Positions 18,802 through 28,282 of a stretch of 64,000 bases of DNA are shown here, in pieces (position 1 is the stretch's first letter; every line of letters starts with the position of its first letter). Both the position numbers and the translations under genes were made by a program. The notes under the pieces are model-generated. The model was given only the letters and a program-made list of their open reading frames with translations, was not told where the DNA came from and ran no database searches. The DNA comes from Xanthomonas sp. Leaf131. Lineage in GTDB: Bacteria > Pseudomonadota > Gammaproteobacteria > Xanthomonadales > Xanthomonadaceae. The stretch is taken from positions 186,001-250,000 of the forward strand of contig NZ_LMOG01000020.1 in the NCBI RefSeq assembly GCF_001423495.1. Direction: 5' to 3'.

Positions 18802-18829
18802 AAAAAACCCCTGAGTTCTCAGGGGTTTT
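18802..18829 (-). terminator. Rho-independent terminator of tRNA-Arg
   Basis: On the minus strand, AAAACCCCTGAG-aact-CAGGGGTTTT forms a perfect stem continuing into a T-run. It lies 33 bases beyond the 3' CCA of the tRNA, in the right orientation. Confidence 0.85.
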
Positions 18830-18861
18830 GGACTTTCTTGGATGTCCCCGGAGGGACCATC

Positions 18862-18938
18862 TGGTGCGCCCGGAGGGATTCGAACCCCCGACCAATGGCT
18901 TCGGAAGCCACTACTCTATCCGGCTGAGCTACGAGCGC
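18862..18938 (-). tRNA. tRNA-Arg (anticodon CCG)
   Basis: 77 bases including an encoded CCA. The acceptor stem pairs GCGCTCG with CGGGCGC, with one G-U pair. The D arm is GCTC...GAGT. The anticodon stem GTGGC/GCCAT holds the loop TTCCGAA, giving anticodon CCG for codon CGG. The T arm contains GGTTCGAATCC. A terminator follows at 18829-18802. CGG is a common arginine codon in this high-GC genome. Confidence 0.96.
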
Positions 18939-19168
18939 CTGGCCGCGCATTATGCCAGAACAGGCGCCTACGTGACGCGCCCGGTGGGGTCCAGCCCGCA
19001 GGAAACGCCAGGAGCACGCGGCGCTGGCCTGCCTGCGACCATGCCAGCCCAGCTTCGCCCCAGGCCATTGGCTTCTGGGCGTACCAAGCCGAGGCGTGCA
19101 TCGGCGGCATGGCGCGATAACCCACCAACGCATGACCGTAACCGAGCCGCGCTGCTACCCTTTGCGGT

Positions 19169-20074
19169 ATGAGCAAGCATGGTTTCGAACACGCGGCCGT
19201 GGCGCCCGCACTGACCTGGCCGCAGCGACTGGGTCAGTACTGGAAGTTGGTCCGTGGCGACCGCCCGATCGGCAGCCTGCTGCTGCTGTGGCCGACCTGG
19301 TGGGCGCTATGGCTGGCCGCGGACGGCATGCCGCCACTGTGGACCTTGTGCGTGTTCACCGCTGGGGTCTGGCTGACCCGCTCGGCCGGCTGCGTGATCA
19401 ACGACTACGCCGACCGCTGGCTGGACCCGCATGTGGAGCGTACCAAGTCGCGTCCGCTGGCCACCGGCGCGGTGTCCGGGCGCGAGGCGCTGTGGGTCTT
19501 CGTGGTGCTGATGCTGGTGGCGTTTGCGCTGGTGCTTACGCTCAACTGGTTGACAGTGGCGTTGAGCGTGCCGGGCGTGTTTCTGGCCGCCAGCTATCCG
19601 TATCTCAAACGCCACACCCACCTGCCCCAGGTCTATCTGGGCATGGCCTTCGGCTGGGGCATCCCGATGGCGTTCGCGGCAGTGCAAGGACGCGTGCCGC
19701 CACTGGCCTGGCTGCTGTATGCGGCCAATATCCTGTGGGCCACCGCGTACGACACCTGGTACGCCATGGTCGACCGCGAGGACGACCTGCGCATGGGCAG
19801 CAAGTCCACCGCCATCCTGTTCGGCAAGTTCGATCTGGTCGCACAGGGCGTGCTGTATGCCTTGATGTTTGCGGCCCTGGTGCTGGTCGGCCTGCGTGCC
19901 GATCTGGCCATCCCCTACTGGGCTGGGCTGGGCATTGCCACGCTGCTGGTGGCCTACGAATTCCGCATCGCCCGCCACCGCGAACGCGGCCCCTGCTTCC
20001 GCGCCTTCCTGCACAACAACTGGGTAGGCCTGGCGATCTTTGTCGGCATCGCGGCGGCGCTGGGGTTGCGCTGA
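19169..20074 (+). CDS. ubiA: 4-hydroxybenzoate octaprenyltransferase
   Basis: 301 residues, integral membrane prenyltransferase of the UbiA family. It attaches the polyprenyl tail to 4-hydroxybenzoate in ubiquinone synthesis. The first Asp-rich site is [20 protein letters not shown] (NDxxDxxxD) and the second [13 protein letters not shown]. About eight or nine hydrophobic helices are visible. The length is usual for the family. ATG at 19169 begins MSKHGFEHA. 4-hydroxybenzoate is also the substrate of PobA encoded at 55143-56327, so the window contains both an anabolic and a catabolic use of this acid. Confidence 0.95.
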   Translation: MSKHGFEHAAVAPALTWPQRLGQYWKLVRGDRPIGSLLLLWPTWWALWLAADGMPPLWTLCVFTAGVWLTRSAGCVINDYADRWLDPHVERTKSRPLATGAVSGREALWVFVVLMLVAFALVLTLNWLTVALSVPGVFLAASYPYLKRHTHLPQVYLGMAFGWGIPMAFAAVQGRVPPLAWLLYAANILWATAYDTWYAMVDREDDLRMGSKSTAILFGKFDLVAQGVLYALMFAALVLVGLRADLAIPYWAGLGIATLLVAYEFRIARHRERGPCFRAFLHNNWVGLAIFVGIAAALGLR

Positions 20075-20246
20075 CAGGCAGATACGGCAATCGCGTCGCT
20101 AGTTAAGCCCGGGACGAGAAGCCACTGTTTGCGCGCCACTGGCGCGCGCGCCTTGGAGCGCTCACCTCGCGGACGCGGGCTGGGGCGCGGAGCGGGGTTT
20201 GGGGTACGGCATGGTTCCACTTGTCAGGTGCCGGCTTCGGTGGGAT

Positions 20247-20357
20247 GCGACAGCGCGACCGGGAATCGGCTCCTCGGCTCGGTCAGACATCCTGTCTGAC
20301 TCGCCGCCGCGACACATTCCTGTGCCGCTCTCCGCCAATCCCCGGTCACGCTGTCGC
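20247..20357. repeat. Nested palindromic intergenic element
   Basis: Outer arms GCGACAGCGCGACCGGG (20247-20263) and CCCGGTCACGCTGTCGC (20341-20357) pair at 16 of 17 positions. Inside is a perfect hairpin, GTCAGACA-tcc-TGTCTGAC (20282-20300), and a smaller one, GCGACACattccTGTGCCGC. It lies between the convergent ubiA and comF genes and may act as a bidirectional transcription end or a REP-like repeat. The rest of 20075-20469 shows nothing else. Confidence 0.6.
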
Positions 20358-20469
20358 TTCGGCAGGTCGTTTTCATGACTTAGGTGGGCTCGCAACGTGT
20401 TGACCAGTCGCATCAAACAGCGCTGGCGAAGCCACACGGTGCAGGCTACAACGCGCAAGCCACCAAACC

Positions 20470-21201
20470 TCACGGCACCCGCGCGCATACCCACGCATCC
20501 ACGCGCTGCACGCCCGCGCGGCGCAACGCCTGCGCCGCCGCGTGCAGCGTGGCGCCAGTGGTCATCACGTCGTCCACCAAGGCCACGTGCGCGGGCAACA
20601 CGCCGCGCGCCACGAACGCGTCCCGCACATTGCGTTGGCGTTCGTCCGCATCCAGCTCCGATTGCGGTGCAGTCGCACGCACGCGGCGCAACAACGGCAG
20701 GCAGGGCAACTGCAGCGCGCGGCCGAGCGGCTTGGCCAGCTCGAGCGCCTGGTCGTAACCGCGCTGGCGCAAGCGCTGCCGATGCAGGCTCACCGGCACC
20801 AGCGCCTGGGGACGTGGCACACCCGCACAGCGCTTGGCCATCAACTCGCTGAGCAGGCGACCGGCCGCCAGATCCTGATGAAACTTGAAACGCCGCAGCA
20901 AGCCATCCACCGGCCAGCAATAGGTGAAGCAGGCATGCACGTGCTGCAGCGGTGGCGGATGCTGCAGGCATGGCCCGCACAGCAGCGCGCCATCAAGGGC
21001 GTACAACGGCGTTGCGCAACACAGGCAGGCGTGCCCGTGATCCGGCAAGGCCGCACGGCACGACGGGCACAGATCGCAATCGGCGCTGCCTGCTTCCGCG
21101 CAGACCAGGCACAGGCTCGGCAGCAGCAACCGCAACATGCGCTGCGGCCACCTGTAAACCGATCGCACCTCGTCAAAGTTGACAGCCTCTTTCATGCTCA
21201 C
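20470..21201 (-). CDS. comF: ComF family protein (phosphoribosyltransferase fold)
   Basis: 243 residues. An N-terminal zinc-ribbon region carries paired cysteines (CLVC, CDLCPSC, CLCC, CGPC) within residues 30-90. A phosphoribosyltransferase-like domain follows with the PRPP loop [14 protein letters not shown] near 190-203. ComF/GntX proteins are needed for natural DNA uptake in several bacteria. Divergent from bioB with only 43 bases between starts, matching the order seen in many gammaproteobacteria (gntX near bioH). The second methionine (M3) is an alternative start. Confidence 0.9.
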   Translation of the reverse strand: MSMKEAVNFDEVRSVYRWPQRMLRLLLPSLCLVCAEAGSADCDLCPSCRAALPDHGHACLCCATPLYALDGALLCGPCLQHPPPLQHVHACFTYCWPVDGLLRRFKFHQDLAAGRLLSELMAKRCAGVPRPQALVPVSLHRQRLRQRGYDQALELAKPLGRALQLPCLPLLRRVRATAPQSELDADERQRNVRDAFVARGVLPAHVALVDDVMTTGATLHAAAQALRRAGVQRVDAWVCARVP

Positions 21202-21244
21202 CAGACTGCCTGGCTTCCAAGCCGCTGACTGTCAGGAAACCCCA

Positions 21245-22279
21245 ATGTCTGTTGTCGTACGCCATGACTGGGATCGCAAAGAGCTGCAGGCGCTGTTCGA
21301 TCTGCCGTTTCCGGAGCTGCTGCACCGCGCCGCCAGCGTGCACTGCACCCATTTCGATCCGGCCGAAGTGCAGGTCTCCACGCTGCTGTCGGTCAAGACC
21401 GGCGGCTGCCCGGAAGACTGCGCGTACTGCCCACAGGCGCAGCGCTACGACACCGGCGTGACCGCGCAGAAGCTGATGGAGACCGAAGAAGTCGTCGCCA
21501 AGGCGCGGCAGGCCAAGGCGGCCGGCGCCTCGCGCTTCTGCATGGGCGCGGCCTGGCGCTCGCCCAAGGAGCGCGACATCCCCAAGGTCGCGGCGATGAT
21601 CCGCGAGGTCAAGGCGATGGGCCTGGAAACCTGCGCCACGCTCGGCATGCTCGACGCCGGCCAGGCGCGCGCGCTCAAGGACGCCGGGCTGGACTACTAC
21701 AACCACAATCTGGACACCGCGCCGGATTACTACGACTCGATCATCCACACCCGCCAGTATCAGGACCGCCTGAACACCCTGGAGCACGTGCGCGATGTGG
21801 GCCTGAAGACCTGCTGCGGCGGCATCGTCGGCATGGGCGAAACCCGCGAGCACCGTGTCGGCCTGCTGTTGGCGCTGGCCACGCTGCCGTCGCATCCGGA
21901 TTCGGTGCCGATCAATCAATTGGTGCAGGTCGCCGGCACGCCGTTGCACGGCACCCAGCAACTGGATCCGTTCGAGTTCGTGCGCATGATCGCGGTGGCG
22001 CGCATCGCCATGCCCAAGTCGATGGTGCGCCTGTCGGCAGGCCGCGAAGCGATGAGCGACGAACTGCAGGCACTGTGTTTCCTGGCCGGCGCCAACTCGA
22101 TCTTCTACGGCGAAAAACTGCTCACCACCGGCAACCCGGACACCGAACGCGACCAGGCCTTGTTCCAACGTCTGGGCCTGCGCCCGATGCAGATCACCGT
22201 CGACGCCGCCGACCACGACCACCCCGGCACCGTGCATGCGGACATCACCCGCAGCACCGCCTGCGAGCACGCTGCGTAA
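21245..22279 (+). CDS. bioB: Biotin synthase
   Basis: 344 residues from ATG 21245 (MSVVVRHDW), preceded by AGGAAA; the longer frame reaching 21179 would overlap the comF promoter. Radical-SAM enzyme that inserts sulfur into dethiobiotin. The CxxxCxxC cluster is [12 protein letters not shown], and the 2Fe-2S ligand region includes METCATLGM-like and [19 protein letters not shown] and [11 protein letters not shown] are further family signatures. First gene of a biotin cluster running bioB, bioF, bioH, SDR, bioC. bioA and bioD are not in the window. Confidence 0.97.
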   Translation: MSVVVRHDWDRKELQALFDLPFPELLHRAASVHCTHFDPAEVQVSTLLSVKTGGCPEDCAYCPQAQRYDTGVTAQKLMETEEVVAKARQAKAAGASRFCMGAAWRSPKERDIPKVAAMIREVKAMGLETCATLGMLDAGQARALKDAGLDYYNHNLDTAPDYYDSIIHTRQYQDRLNTLEHVRDVGLKTCCGGIVGMGETREHRVGLLLALATLPSHPDSVPINQLVQVAGTPLHGTQQLDPFEFVRMIAVARIAMPKSMVRLSAGREAMSDELQALCFLAGANSIFYGEKLLTTGNPDTERDQALFQRLGLRPMQITVDAADHDHPGTVHADITRSTACEHAA

Positions 22280-22294
22280 CCGCGAATCCATCGC

Positions 22295-22317
22295 CCGGCA
22301 CCGGTCGTCGGTGCCGG
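22295..22317. repeat. Intergenic hairpin between bioB and bioF
   Basis: CCGGCACCG-gtcgt-CGGTGCCGG forms a 9-bp GC stem 15 bases after the bioB stop codon. No U-run follows, so it is more likely a processing or attenuating structure than a full terminator. Confidence 0.45.
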
Positions 22318-22376
22318 CTGGGCGCGCTGCGCCCGGCACGCTACGCTAGCGGCCCTTTCCGCCGTTGAACGACCCC

Positions 22377-23582
22377 ATGGCTCGCCCCGATCTGCACGAA
22401 CGGATTTCGTCGCTGCGCAAATTGCGTGTGGCCCAGGAGCGGGTCCGGGTGCGCCGCCAGGTGGGCCGCCGCGATGGCGTGCGGCTGGAAATCGATGGCC
22501 GCTGGCTGACCGGGTTCTGCTCCAACGATTATCTGGGGCTGTCGCAACAGTTCGAAGTGGTCGCCGCGTTGCAGGACGCCGCTGCGCGCGACGGTGCCGG
22601 CGCCACCGCCTCGCATCTGATCTGCGGCCACCACACCGCGCACGAAACGCTCGAACGCGAAATCGCCGACTGGCTCGGCTACCCCTCGGCACTGTTGTTC
22701 GGCAGCGGCTTCATCGCCAACCTGGCCGTGCAGCAAGCCTTGCTCAGCGAAGAAGACGACGTCTGCGTGCAGGACCGGCTCAATCACGCCAGCCTGCTCG
22801 ATGCCACACGCCTGGCCGGCTGCCGGCTGCGACGGTATCCGCATCTGGATGTGGAAGGCGCGATGCGTCAGCTCAAAGGCGCACCCGAGGGCGCGGCGAT
22901 GCTGGCCAGCGATGGCGTCTTCAGCATGGATGGCGATGTTGCGCCGCTGCGTGCGTTGAGTCTGGTCGCGCGCATGCAGCAGGCGCTGTTCTACGTCGAC
23001 GATGCGCATGGCGTGGGCGTGCTCGGCCCGCAAGGGCGGGGCTGCGTGGCCGATGCGGGGCTCGGCGTAGCCGAAGTGCCGTTGCAATTGGTGACCCTGG
23101 GCAAGGCGCTTGGTGGCTATGGTGCGGTAGTGGTGGGCGACGAAGCGCTGGTGCGCCATCTGGCCGAAACCGCGCGTCCCTACATCTACACCACCGCCTT
23201 GCCGCCAGCGCAGGTCGCAGCGACCCTGGCGGCAGTGCGGCTGGCGCGGCGCGACGATTGGCGGCGTGCGCGGCTGACCGAATTGATCGGCAGTTTTCGC
23301 GATGGCGCGCGCCGGTATGGCTTCGAACTGATGGCCTCCGATACACCGATCCAGCCCTTGCTGTGCGGCGAAGAAGCCACGGTGATGGCGATGTCCGCTG
23401 CGCTGGAACAGGCCGGCTTTTTGATCGGTGCGATCCGCCCACCCACCGTACCCGAAGGCAAGGCGCGTCTGCGCATCACCCTGTCTGCGTTGCACACGCC
23501 ACAACAGGTGCAGGCGTTGATCGACGCCCTGGTGCAGGCCCGCGATGTGGTGAGCCGGCAACCGCTGCGCGCCTCCGCCTGA
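22377..23582 (+). CDS. bioF: 8-amino-7-oxononanoate synthase
   Basis: 401 residues from ATG 22377; a TTG lies 12 bases upstream. PLP-dependent enzyme joining pimeloyl-ACP and alanine. Signatures: [10 protein letters not shown] near 40-50, [22 protein letters not shown], and the PLP lysine in [15 protein letters not shown] near 245. The length fits the family. It lies 97 bases after bioB with a hairpin between them. Confidence 0.96.
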   Translation: MARPDLHERISSLRKLRVAQERVRVRRQVGRRDGVRLEIDGRWLTGFCSNDYLGLSQQFEVVAALQDAAARDGAGATASHLICGHHTAHETLEREIADWLGYPSALLFGSGFIANLAVQQALLSEEDDVCVQDRLNHASLLDATRLAGCRLRRYPHLDVEGAMRQLKGAPEGAAMLASDGVFSMDGDVAPLRALSLVARMQQALFYVDDAHGVGVLGPQGRGCVADAGLGVAEVPLQLVTLGKALGGYGAVVVGDEALVRHLAETARPYIYTTALPPAQVAATLAAVRLARRDDWRRARLTELIGSFRDGARRYGFELMASDTPIQPLLCGEEATVMAMSAALEQAGFLIGAIRPPTVPEGKARLRITLSALHTPQQVQALIDALVQARDVVSRQPLRASA

Positions 23583-23873
23583 GGGCGGCGATCGAAACGA
23601 CAGCGCAACCGCCGGGCAGCGCAGCCGGTGCGCGAGGTGACATGGACCAGCCGGCCACTGCAGTGCCGAGCGCGCAGTCCACGCCAGCTGACACTTGCTG
23701 GATCAGTGGCGCTAGCGCTGGCGCACTCATGGTCATGCGAGCACGCAACGGCACTGGCTCGAATCCCAGGGTCAACGCGCCACGCGCAAGCGCCATGCAC
23801 TGACTCAAGACTCACAGCTCCTCCCGCGCGGATCTGCGCGTGCCGATCCGTGCCGATCGGCGACAATGCGCGC

Positions 23874-24635
23874 ATGCATATCGATGTCATCGGCCACGGG
23901 CCTGCGCTAGTTCTTCTGCACGGTTGGGCGCTGCACGGCGGCGTGTTTGCGCCGTTGGTGGAGCGACTGGCGCCGCACTATCAACTGCATCTGGTAGATC
24001 TGCCCGGGCACGGTTTCAGCCGCGACGACAGCACGCCATTGGCGCTGCCGTACGTGGTCGCCGACATCGCCGCCGCCACGCCGCCAGCGGTCTGGATTGG
24101 CTGGTCGCTGGGCGGGTTGTTCGCGCTGCATGCGGCCGCCACCCAACCGCAGGTGCGCGGGCTGGCGATGATCGCGGCCACGCCGCGCTTCGTAAAAGGC
24201 TCCGATTGGAGCGACGCGGTCGAACGCAAGGTCTTTGTGCAATTCGGCCAGGACTTGTCGCGCGATTATCGCGGCACCCTGGAGCGCTTTTTGGCGCTGG
24301 ACACGCTGGGCTCGGCGCATGCCCGCACCGAGCTGCGCAGCCTGCGCGAGACGCTGGTTGCGCGCGGCGAACCGGCCGCCGACGCCTTGCAACAAGGCCT
24401 GAGCCTGCTGGAACGCACCGACCTGCGCCGTGCACTGCCACAACTGACACGCCCCAGTCTGTGGATTGCCGGCCAGCGCGATCGCCTGGTCCCTGCAGCC
24501 GGCATGCATGCCGCCGCAGCGCTGGCTCCGCACGCGCACGCCCTCACCATTGCTGGCGGCGGACACGCGCCATTTCTCGGCCACGCCGATCAGGTCGCCG
24601 AGGCGCTGCAACGCTTCGTTGCGTCCATACCGTGA
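23874..24635 (+). CDS. bioH: Pimeloyl-ACP methyl ester carboxylesterase
   Basis: 253 residues from ATG 23874 (MHIDVIGHGPALVLLHGWALHG, cited in part: LLHGWALHG). Alpha/beta hydrolase that removes the methyl ester to release pimeloyl-ACP for BioF. Nucleophile in GWSLGGLFAL (Ser near 82), Asp in AGQRDRLVP near 205, and His in GGGHAPFLGH near 234. The upstream open frame from 23628 has no family similarity, so the internal start is preferred. The 291 bases before it show no other gene. BioC, its partner in the methyl-ester route, is encoded two genes downstream. Confidence 0.94.
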   Translation: MHIDVIGHGPALVLLHGWALHGGVFAPLVERLAPHYQLHLVDLPGHGFSRDDSTPLALPYVVADIAAATPPAVWIGWSLGGLFALHAAATQPQVRGLAMIAATPRFVKGSDWSDAVERKVFVQFGQDLSRDYRGTLERFLALDTLGSAHARTELRSLRETLVARGEPAADALQQGLSLLERTDLRRALPQLTRPSLWIAGQRDRLVPAAGMHAAAALAPHAHALTIAGGGHAPFLGHADQVAEALQRFVASIP

Positions 24636-24679
24636 GCGGATCGCCGATCATGCCAACTCACTGATCGAGGGAGCAGCGC

Positions 24680-25462
24680 ATGGACTTGGGAATCGCCGGC
24701 CGCTGGGCACTGGTGTGCGCCGCCAGCAAAGGTCTCGGATTGGGCTGCGCACGCGCACTGGCCAGCGAAGGCGTCAACGTGGTGATCGTCGCGCGCGGCC
24801 GCGATGCCTTGGAGCAGTCCGCCGATGCGCTGCGCGCGCTGCCAGGTGCCGGCGAGGTGCGCAGCGTGGTGGCCGATATCGCTACGCCGCAGGGACGCGC
24901 CGACGCACTCGCCGCCTGCCCGCAGATCGACATCCTGATCAACAACGCCGGCGGCCCGCCGCCCGGCGATTTCCGGCAGTGGGAACGCGAGGACTGGTTG
25001 CGCGCGCTGGATGCCAACATGCTGGCGCCGATCGAACTGATCCGCGCCAGCGTCGATGCGATGCGCGCGCGGCGCTTCGGCCGCATCGTCAACATCACCT
25101 CCAGCGCGGTGAAGGCGCCGATCGACATCCTGGGCCTGTCCAACGGCGCACGCGCCGGCCTCACCGGCTTCGTCGCCGGGCTGGCGCGCAGCACCGTTGC
25201 CGACAACGTCACCATCAACAATCTGCTGCCCGGCCAGTTCGCCACCGACCGGCTGCGCGGCAACTTCGCCGTGATCGCGCAACAACAGGGCAGCGCTGCC
25301 GAGGACATCGCCGAACGCAAGCGCGCGGGCATTCCGGCCGGGCGCTTCGGCGAGCCGGACGAATTCGGCGCGGCCTGCGCATTTCTGTGCAGCGCGCAGA
25401 CCGGCTACATCACCGGGCAGAACCTGTTGATCGATGGCGGCAGCTATCCCGGCACGTTCTAG
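24680..25462 (+). CDS. SDR-like protein with degenerate active site
   Basis: 260 residues, related to 3-oxoacyl-ACP reductases. NNAGGPPPGDF, NITSS and the C-terminal GQNLLIDGGSYPG are normal. The glycine motif is atypical (CAASKGLGLG), and the YxxxK segment is replaced: ILGLSNGARAGL stands where YSASKAGL is expected, so both Tyr and Lys are lost. It belongs to the beta-ketoacyl-reductase-like group that lacks a full tetrad. It sits between bioH and bioC with a 44-base gap to bioH and its own RBS (GAGGGAGC). It may act in biotin precursor synthesis as a binding or altered-chemistry protein; that is inference. Confidence 0.88.
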   Translation: MDLGIAGRWALVCAASKGLGLGCARALASEGVNVVIVARGRDALEQSADALRALPGAGEVRSVVADIATPQGRADALAACPQIDILINNAGGPPPGDFRQWEREDWLRALDANMLAPIELIRASVDAMRARRFGRIVNITSSAVKAPIDILGLSNGARAGLTGFVAGLARSTVADNVTINNLLPGQFATDRLRGNFAVIAQQQGSAAEDIAERKRAGIPAGRFGEPDEFGAACAFLCSAQTGYITGQNLLIDGGSYPGTF

Positions 25463-25704
25463 TGCGACTGCGTCCCCACGATTAGGCGGGCTCGGACGGT
25501 GCCGGGATGGCCACGTGGCTGGTTATGGCGAACGCGCTGGACGTCAGGTTTGTTGTCGGCCATGACTCGGCTCGTGGAAACACAGGCCGGCCGCCCCGCA
25601 GTCGCCGGCAGACCGCACATTTACAGAACCCTCCAGGCCGATTGCCAGTCCACACCACACATCGATTCCCTCCACCCCGGCCACAGGCGACAATAGCGCC
25701 GCTC

Positions 25705-26589
25705 ATGAACAGTACTTTCGACCCCCGCCACGTCCGGCGCGCCTTTGCGCGTGCCGCCAGCAGCTATGCCGCCGCCGCCGCGCTGCAGCGCGAGGCGGAA
25801 ACGCGCCTGCTCGAATCGCTCGACTACTTTGACGACCAGCTGCCCAAGGTGGTGCTGGATGTCGGCGCCGGCCCCGGCCATGCCAGCGGCGCGATCAAGA
25901 AACGCTGGCCCAAGGCGCAGGTAATCGCGCTGGATCAGGCCATGCCGATGCTGCGCCAGGCGCGCAAGGCCGCAGGCTGGTGGAAGCCGTTCGCGCAGGT
26001 CTGCGCCGATGCGCGCGCCTTGCCGGTGGCCGACGGTAGCGTGGATGTGATCTTCAGCAATCTGTGCCTGCAGTGGGTGGAAGACCTGCCGGCAGTGTTC
26101 GCCGGCTTCCGCCGCGCGCTGCGACCGGGCGGATTGTTGCTGTGCTCGACCTTCGGCCCGGAGACGCTGATCGAATTGCGCGAGGCTTTCGCCCAGGCCG
26201 ACCCGGCCCCGCACGTCAGCCGCTTCCCGCCGATCGCGCAGTTCGGCGATGCCTTGTTGATGTCCGGCTTCCGCGATCCCGTCCTGGACCGCGACCTGTT
26301 TACGCTGACCTATAACGACCTGCCCGCCTTGATGCGCGAGCTGCGGGCGATGGGCGCCACCAACGCGCTCAGCGACCGTCGCGCCACCCTGACCGGACGC
26401 GGCCGCTTCGCCGCCGCCAGCGCCGCCTACGAGCCGTTACGGCGTCCGGATGGCACCTTGCCCAGTTCCTGGGAAGTGATCTACGCGCACGCCTGGGCAC
26501 CGGCGCCGGGCGCGCCCATCCGCGAACAAGGACACGACATCGCCAGCGTACCGTTGGCCTCGATCCCGATCCGCCGCCGCATCGACTGA
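25705..26589 (+). CDS. bioC: Malonyl-ACP O-methyltransferase
   Basis: 294 residues from ATG 25705 (MNSTFDPRHVRRAFARAA). SAM-dependent methyltransferase that caps malonyl-ACP to prime pimelate synthesis. Motif I is VLDVGAGPGHASG near 52-64, then IALDQAMPML and FSNLCLQWVEDLP, a BioC hallmark. VRRAFARAASSY at the N-terminus is also typical. Reading frame extends to 25507, but that extension has no family similarity. It ends the biotin cluster; the 242 bases before it may hold its own promoter. Confidence 0.95.
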   Translation: MNSTFDPRHVRRAFARAASSYAAAAALQREAETRLLESLDYFDDQLPKVVLDVGAGPGHASGAIKKRWPKAQVIALDQAMPMLRQARKAAGWWKPFAQVCADARALPVADGSVDVIFSNLCLQWVEDLPAVFAGFRRALRPGGLLLCSTFGPETLIELREAFAQADPAPHVSRFPPIAQFGDALLMSGFRDPVLDRDLFTLTYNDLPALMRELRAMGATNALSDRRATLTGRGRFAAASAAYEPLRRPDGTLPSSWEVIYAHAWAPAPGAPIREQGHDIASVPLASIPIRRRID

Positions 26590-26801
26590 GCGGCTGTGCA
26601 GATCGCTGGCAGCAACGCAGCTATTGCCGGTGAGACACACAGTTTTGCCTCGACGCTAATGCCGAGCTGTCAGGCTCGGTGGTCACACCCGGTAGAATTC
26701 AGTAGTTAACGGCTACGTGTTGTCACAGCCCCCTGTGACAACGCGCGCTGCGTCTTGCTCCACCTTCTGTTGCGGCCCCCGCCGCCCAATCGGCCTTCCC
26801 C

Positions 26802-27707
26802 ATGTTGAAGTGGCTCATCATCGCGCTGTTCATCGCATCGGCGCTGTACATCCATTACCGCGGTCGCGTGCGCCACCGGCTCAGCCGGCAGCTGCTGGAC
26901 CATTCCACCTTCATGGCACCGATCAACACGCTGATGTATCTGTGTTCGCGGGTGCCGACCACGCCCTTCATCGACCCGGGCAAGGAATTCCCGGAGCTGG
27001 CGCCGTTGCGCGCCAACTGGTCGCTGATCCGCGACGAAGCGGTGGCCCTGCAGCAGATGCAGAAGATCCGCGCGGCCGAGGGCTACACCGACATCGGCTT
27101 CAACTCGTTTTTCCGCCGTGGCTGGAAGCGCTTCTATCTGAAGTGGTACGGCACCGCGCACCCGTCGGCGGCCGAGCTGTGCCCGCAGACCACCGCGTTG
27201 CTGCACGCCATCCCCACGGTGAAGGCGGCGATGTTTGCCGAGTTGCCGCCGGGCAGCGAACTGCGCCCGCATCGGGACCCATTCGCCGGGTCCATGCGTC
27301 TGCACCTGGGCCTGGCCACGCCCAACGACGATCGCTGTTTCATCGACGTCGACGGTCAGCGTCACAGCTGGCGCGATGGCGAGTGGACGATGTTCGACGA
27401 AACCTACATCCACTACGCGCGCAACGACACCGACCAGGACCGCATCATCCTGTTTTGCGACATCGAGCGGCCGATGCGCTGGCGCTGGGCGGCGGCGGTG
27501 AATCGCTTCGTCGGCCGCAGCCTGCTTTCGGCCGGCGCCTCGCCCAATCAAGAAGGCGACAAGACCGGCGGCATCAACCGCGTGTTCCGCTATTTCTACG
27601 CCGCACGCCTGAAGGCCAAGGCCTTGAAGGAACGCAACAACCCGCTGTACCAGATCCTCAAGTGGGGCATCTTCGTGCTGGTGGTGGTCGGCATCGTGCT
27701 GCTGTAA
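26802..27707 (+). CDS. Aspartyl/asparaginyl beta-hydroxylase family protein (LpxO-like)
   Basis: 301 residues with a hydrophobic helix at each end (MLKWLIIALFIASALYIH and WGIFVLVVVGIVLL), so membrane-anchored. The Fe(II)/2-oxoglutarate dioxygenase core shows RPHRDPFAGSMRLHLGL with the first iron His, then DGEWTMFDETYIHYARN with the second. This layout, including the C-terminal helix, matches LpxO, which hydroxylates the secondary acyl chain of lipid A. A lipid A role in the inner membrane is therefore likely but not proven. It is separate from the biotin cluster (212-base gap). Confidence 0.85.
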   Translation: MLKWLIIALFIASALYIHYRGRVRHRLSRQLLDHSTFMAPINTLMYLCSRVPTTPFIDPGKEFPELAPLRANWSLIRDEAVALQQMQKIRAAEGYTDIGFNSFFRRGWKRFYLKWYGTAHPSAAELCPQTTALLHAIPTVKAAMFAELPPGSELRPHRDPFAGSMRLHLGLATPNDDRCFIDVDGQRHSWRDGEWTMFDETYIHYARNDTDQDRIILFCDIERPMRWRWAAAVNRFVGRSLLSAGASPNQEGDKTGGINRVFRYFYAARLKAKALKERNNPLYQILKWGIFVLVVVGIVLL

Positions 27708-27722
27708 CGCCAAGACCAACTG

Positions 27723-27792
27723 CGTAGGAGCGCACCCGGGCGCGACCAGGCATTGCCGGTAACGCCCCATCGCGCGCAGGCACGCTCCTACG
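27723..27792. repeat. REP-like inverted repeat
   Basis: CGTAGGAGCG (27723-27732) and CGCTCCTACG (27783-27792) flank a GC-rich centre. TAGGAGCG arms of this sort recur in intergenic DNA of pseudomonads and xanthomonads. It separates two convergent genes. Confidence 0.6.
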
Positions 27793-27820
27793 TAGAGCTA
27801 GTCCATGCCGATCAATGCAC

Positions 27821-28240
27821 TCAGCGCGAGACCTGCGCGATCCATTCCTGCAGGTTGTAGTAATTGGTGACGCGGGTGATCTTGCCGTCGCGCAGGTCGA
27901 AGAACGCACCGCCCGGCAAGACATAGGTCTGCCCGTTGGCCTCCGGCAAGCCTTCGTCGGTGGTGTGATAGACCCCGTGCACCACGTACTCGGCGCCGAC
28001 CCGCGTCCCGTCCTCGTTGGCGGTGATCACGATCTCGCGCAGCTGCTCGCGGTAACTGTCGTTCATGCGCTGCAGGAAGGCGGCGAATTCCGCCCGGCCG
28101 ATTTCGCGCGGCCCCTGATTGAGGTCGTGCGCAACGTCGTCGGCCAGGAACGCCAACATGGCGTCCCACTCGCCGCGGTTGAAGGCTTCGTAATAGGCCT
28201 GGACCAGGCCGGTGGCGCGTTGCCGATCGCTCTCGCTCAT
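27821..28240 (-). CDS. Nuclear transport factor 2-like / ketosteroid isomerase-related protein
   Basis: 139 residues with the SnoaL/NTF2 cone fold pattern. A helical start (GLVQAYYEAFNRGEWDAMLAFLADDV, part) is followed by strands EYVVHGVYHTTDEG and GGAFFDLRDGKITRVTNYYN. Proteins of this type act as isomerases, hydrolases or small-ligand binders. No signal peptide, so cytoplasmic. It lies 42 bases upstream of the YdcF gene on the same strand only in position (it is downstream in transcription), so it may be the last gene of the dehydratase-YdcF unit. Substrate unknown. Confidence 0.8.
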   Translation of the reverse strand: MSESDRQRATGLVQAYYEAFNRGEWDAMLAFLADDVAHDLNQGPREIGRAEFAAFLQRMNDSYREQLREIVITANEDGTRVGAEYVVHGVYHTTDEGLPEANGQTYVLPGGAFFDLRDGKITRVTNYYNLQEWIAQVSR

Positions 28241-28282
28241 GCTCGAACCTGCCGCTGGGAAAGCCGCATCATAGGCCCAGCA

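Noticed and set aside
18862-18938. tRNA-Arg as an integration site with duplicated 3' end
   Set aside because: No second copy of the tRNA 3' end and no integrase gene were seen in the window.
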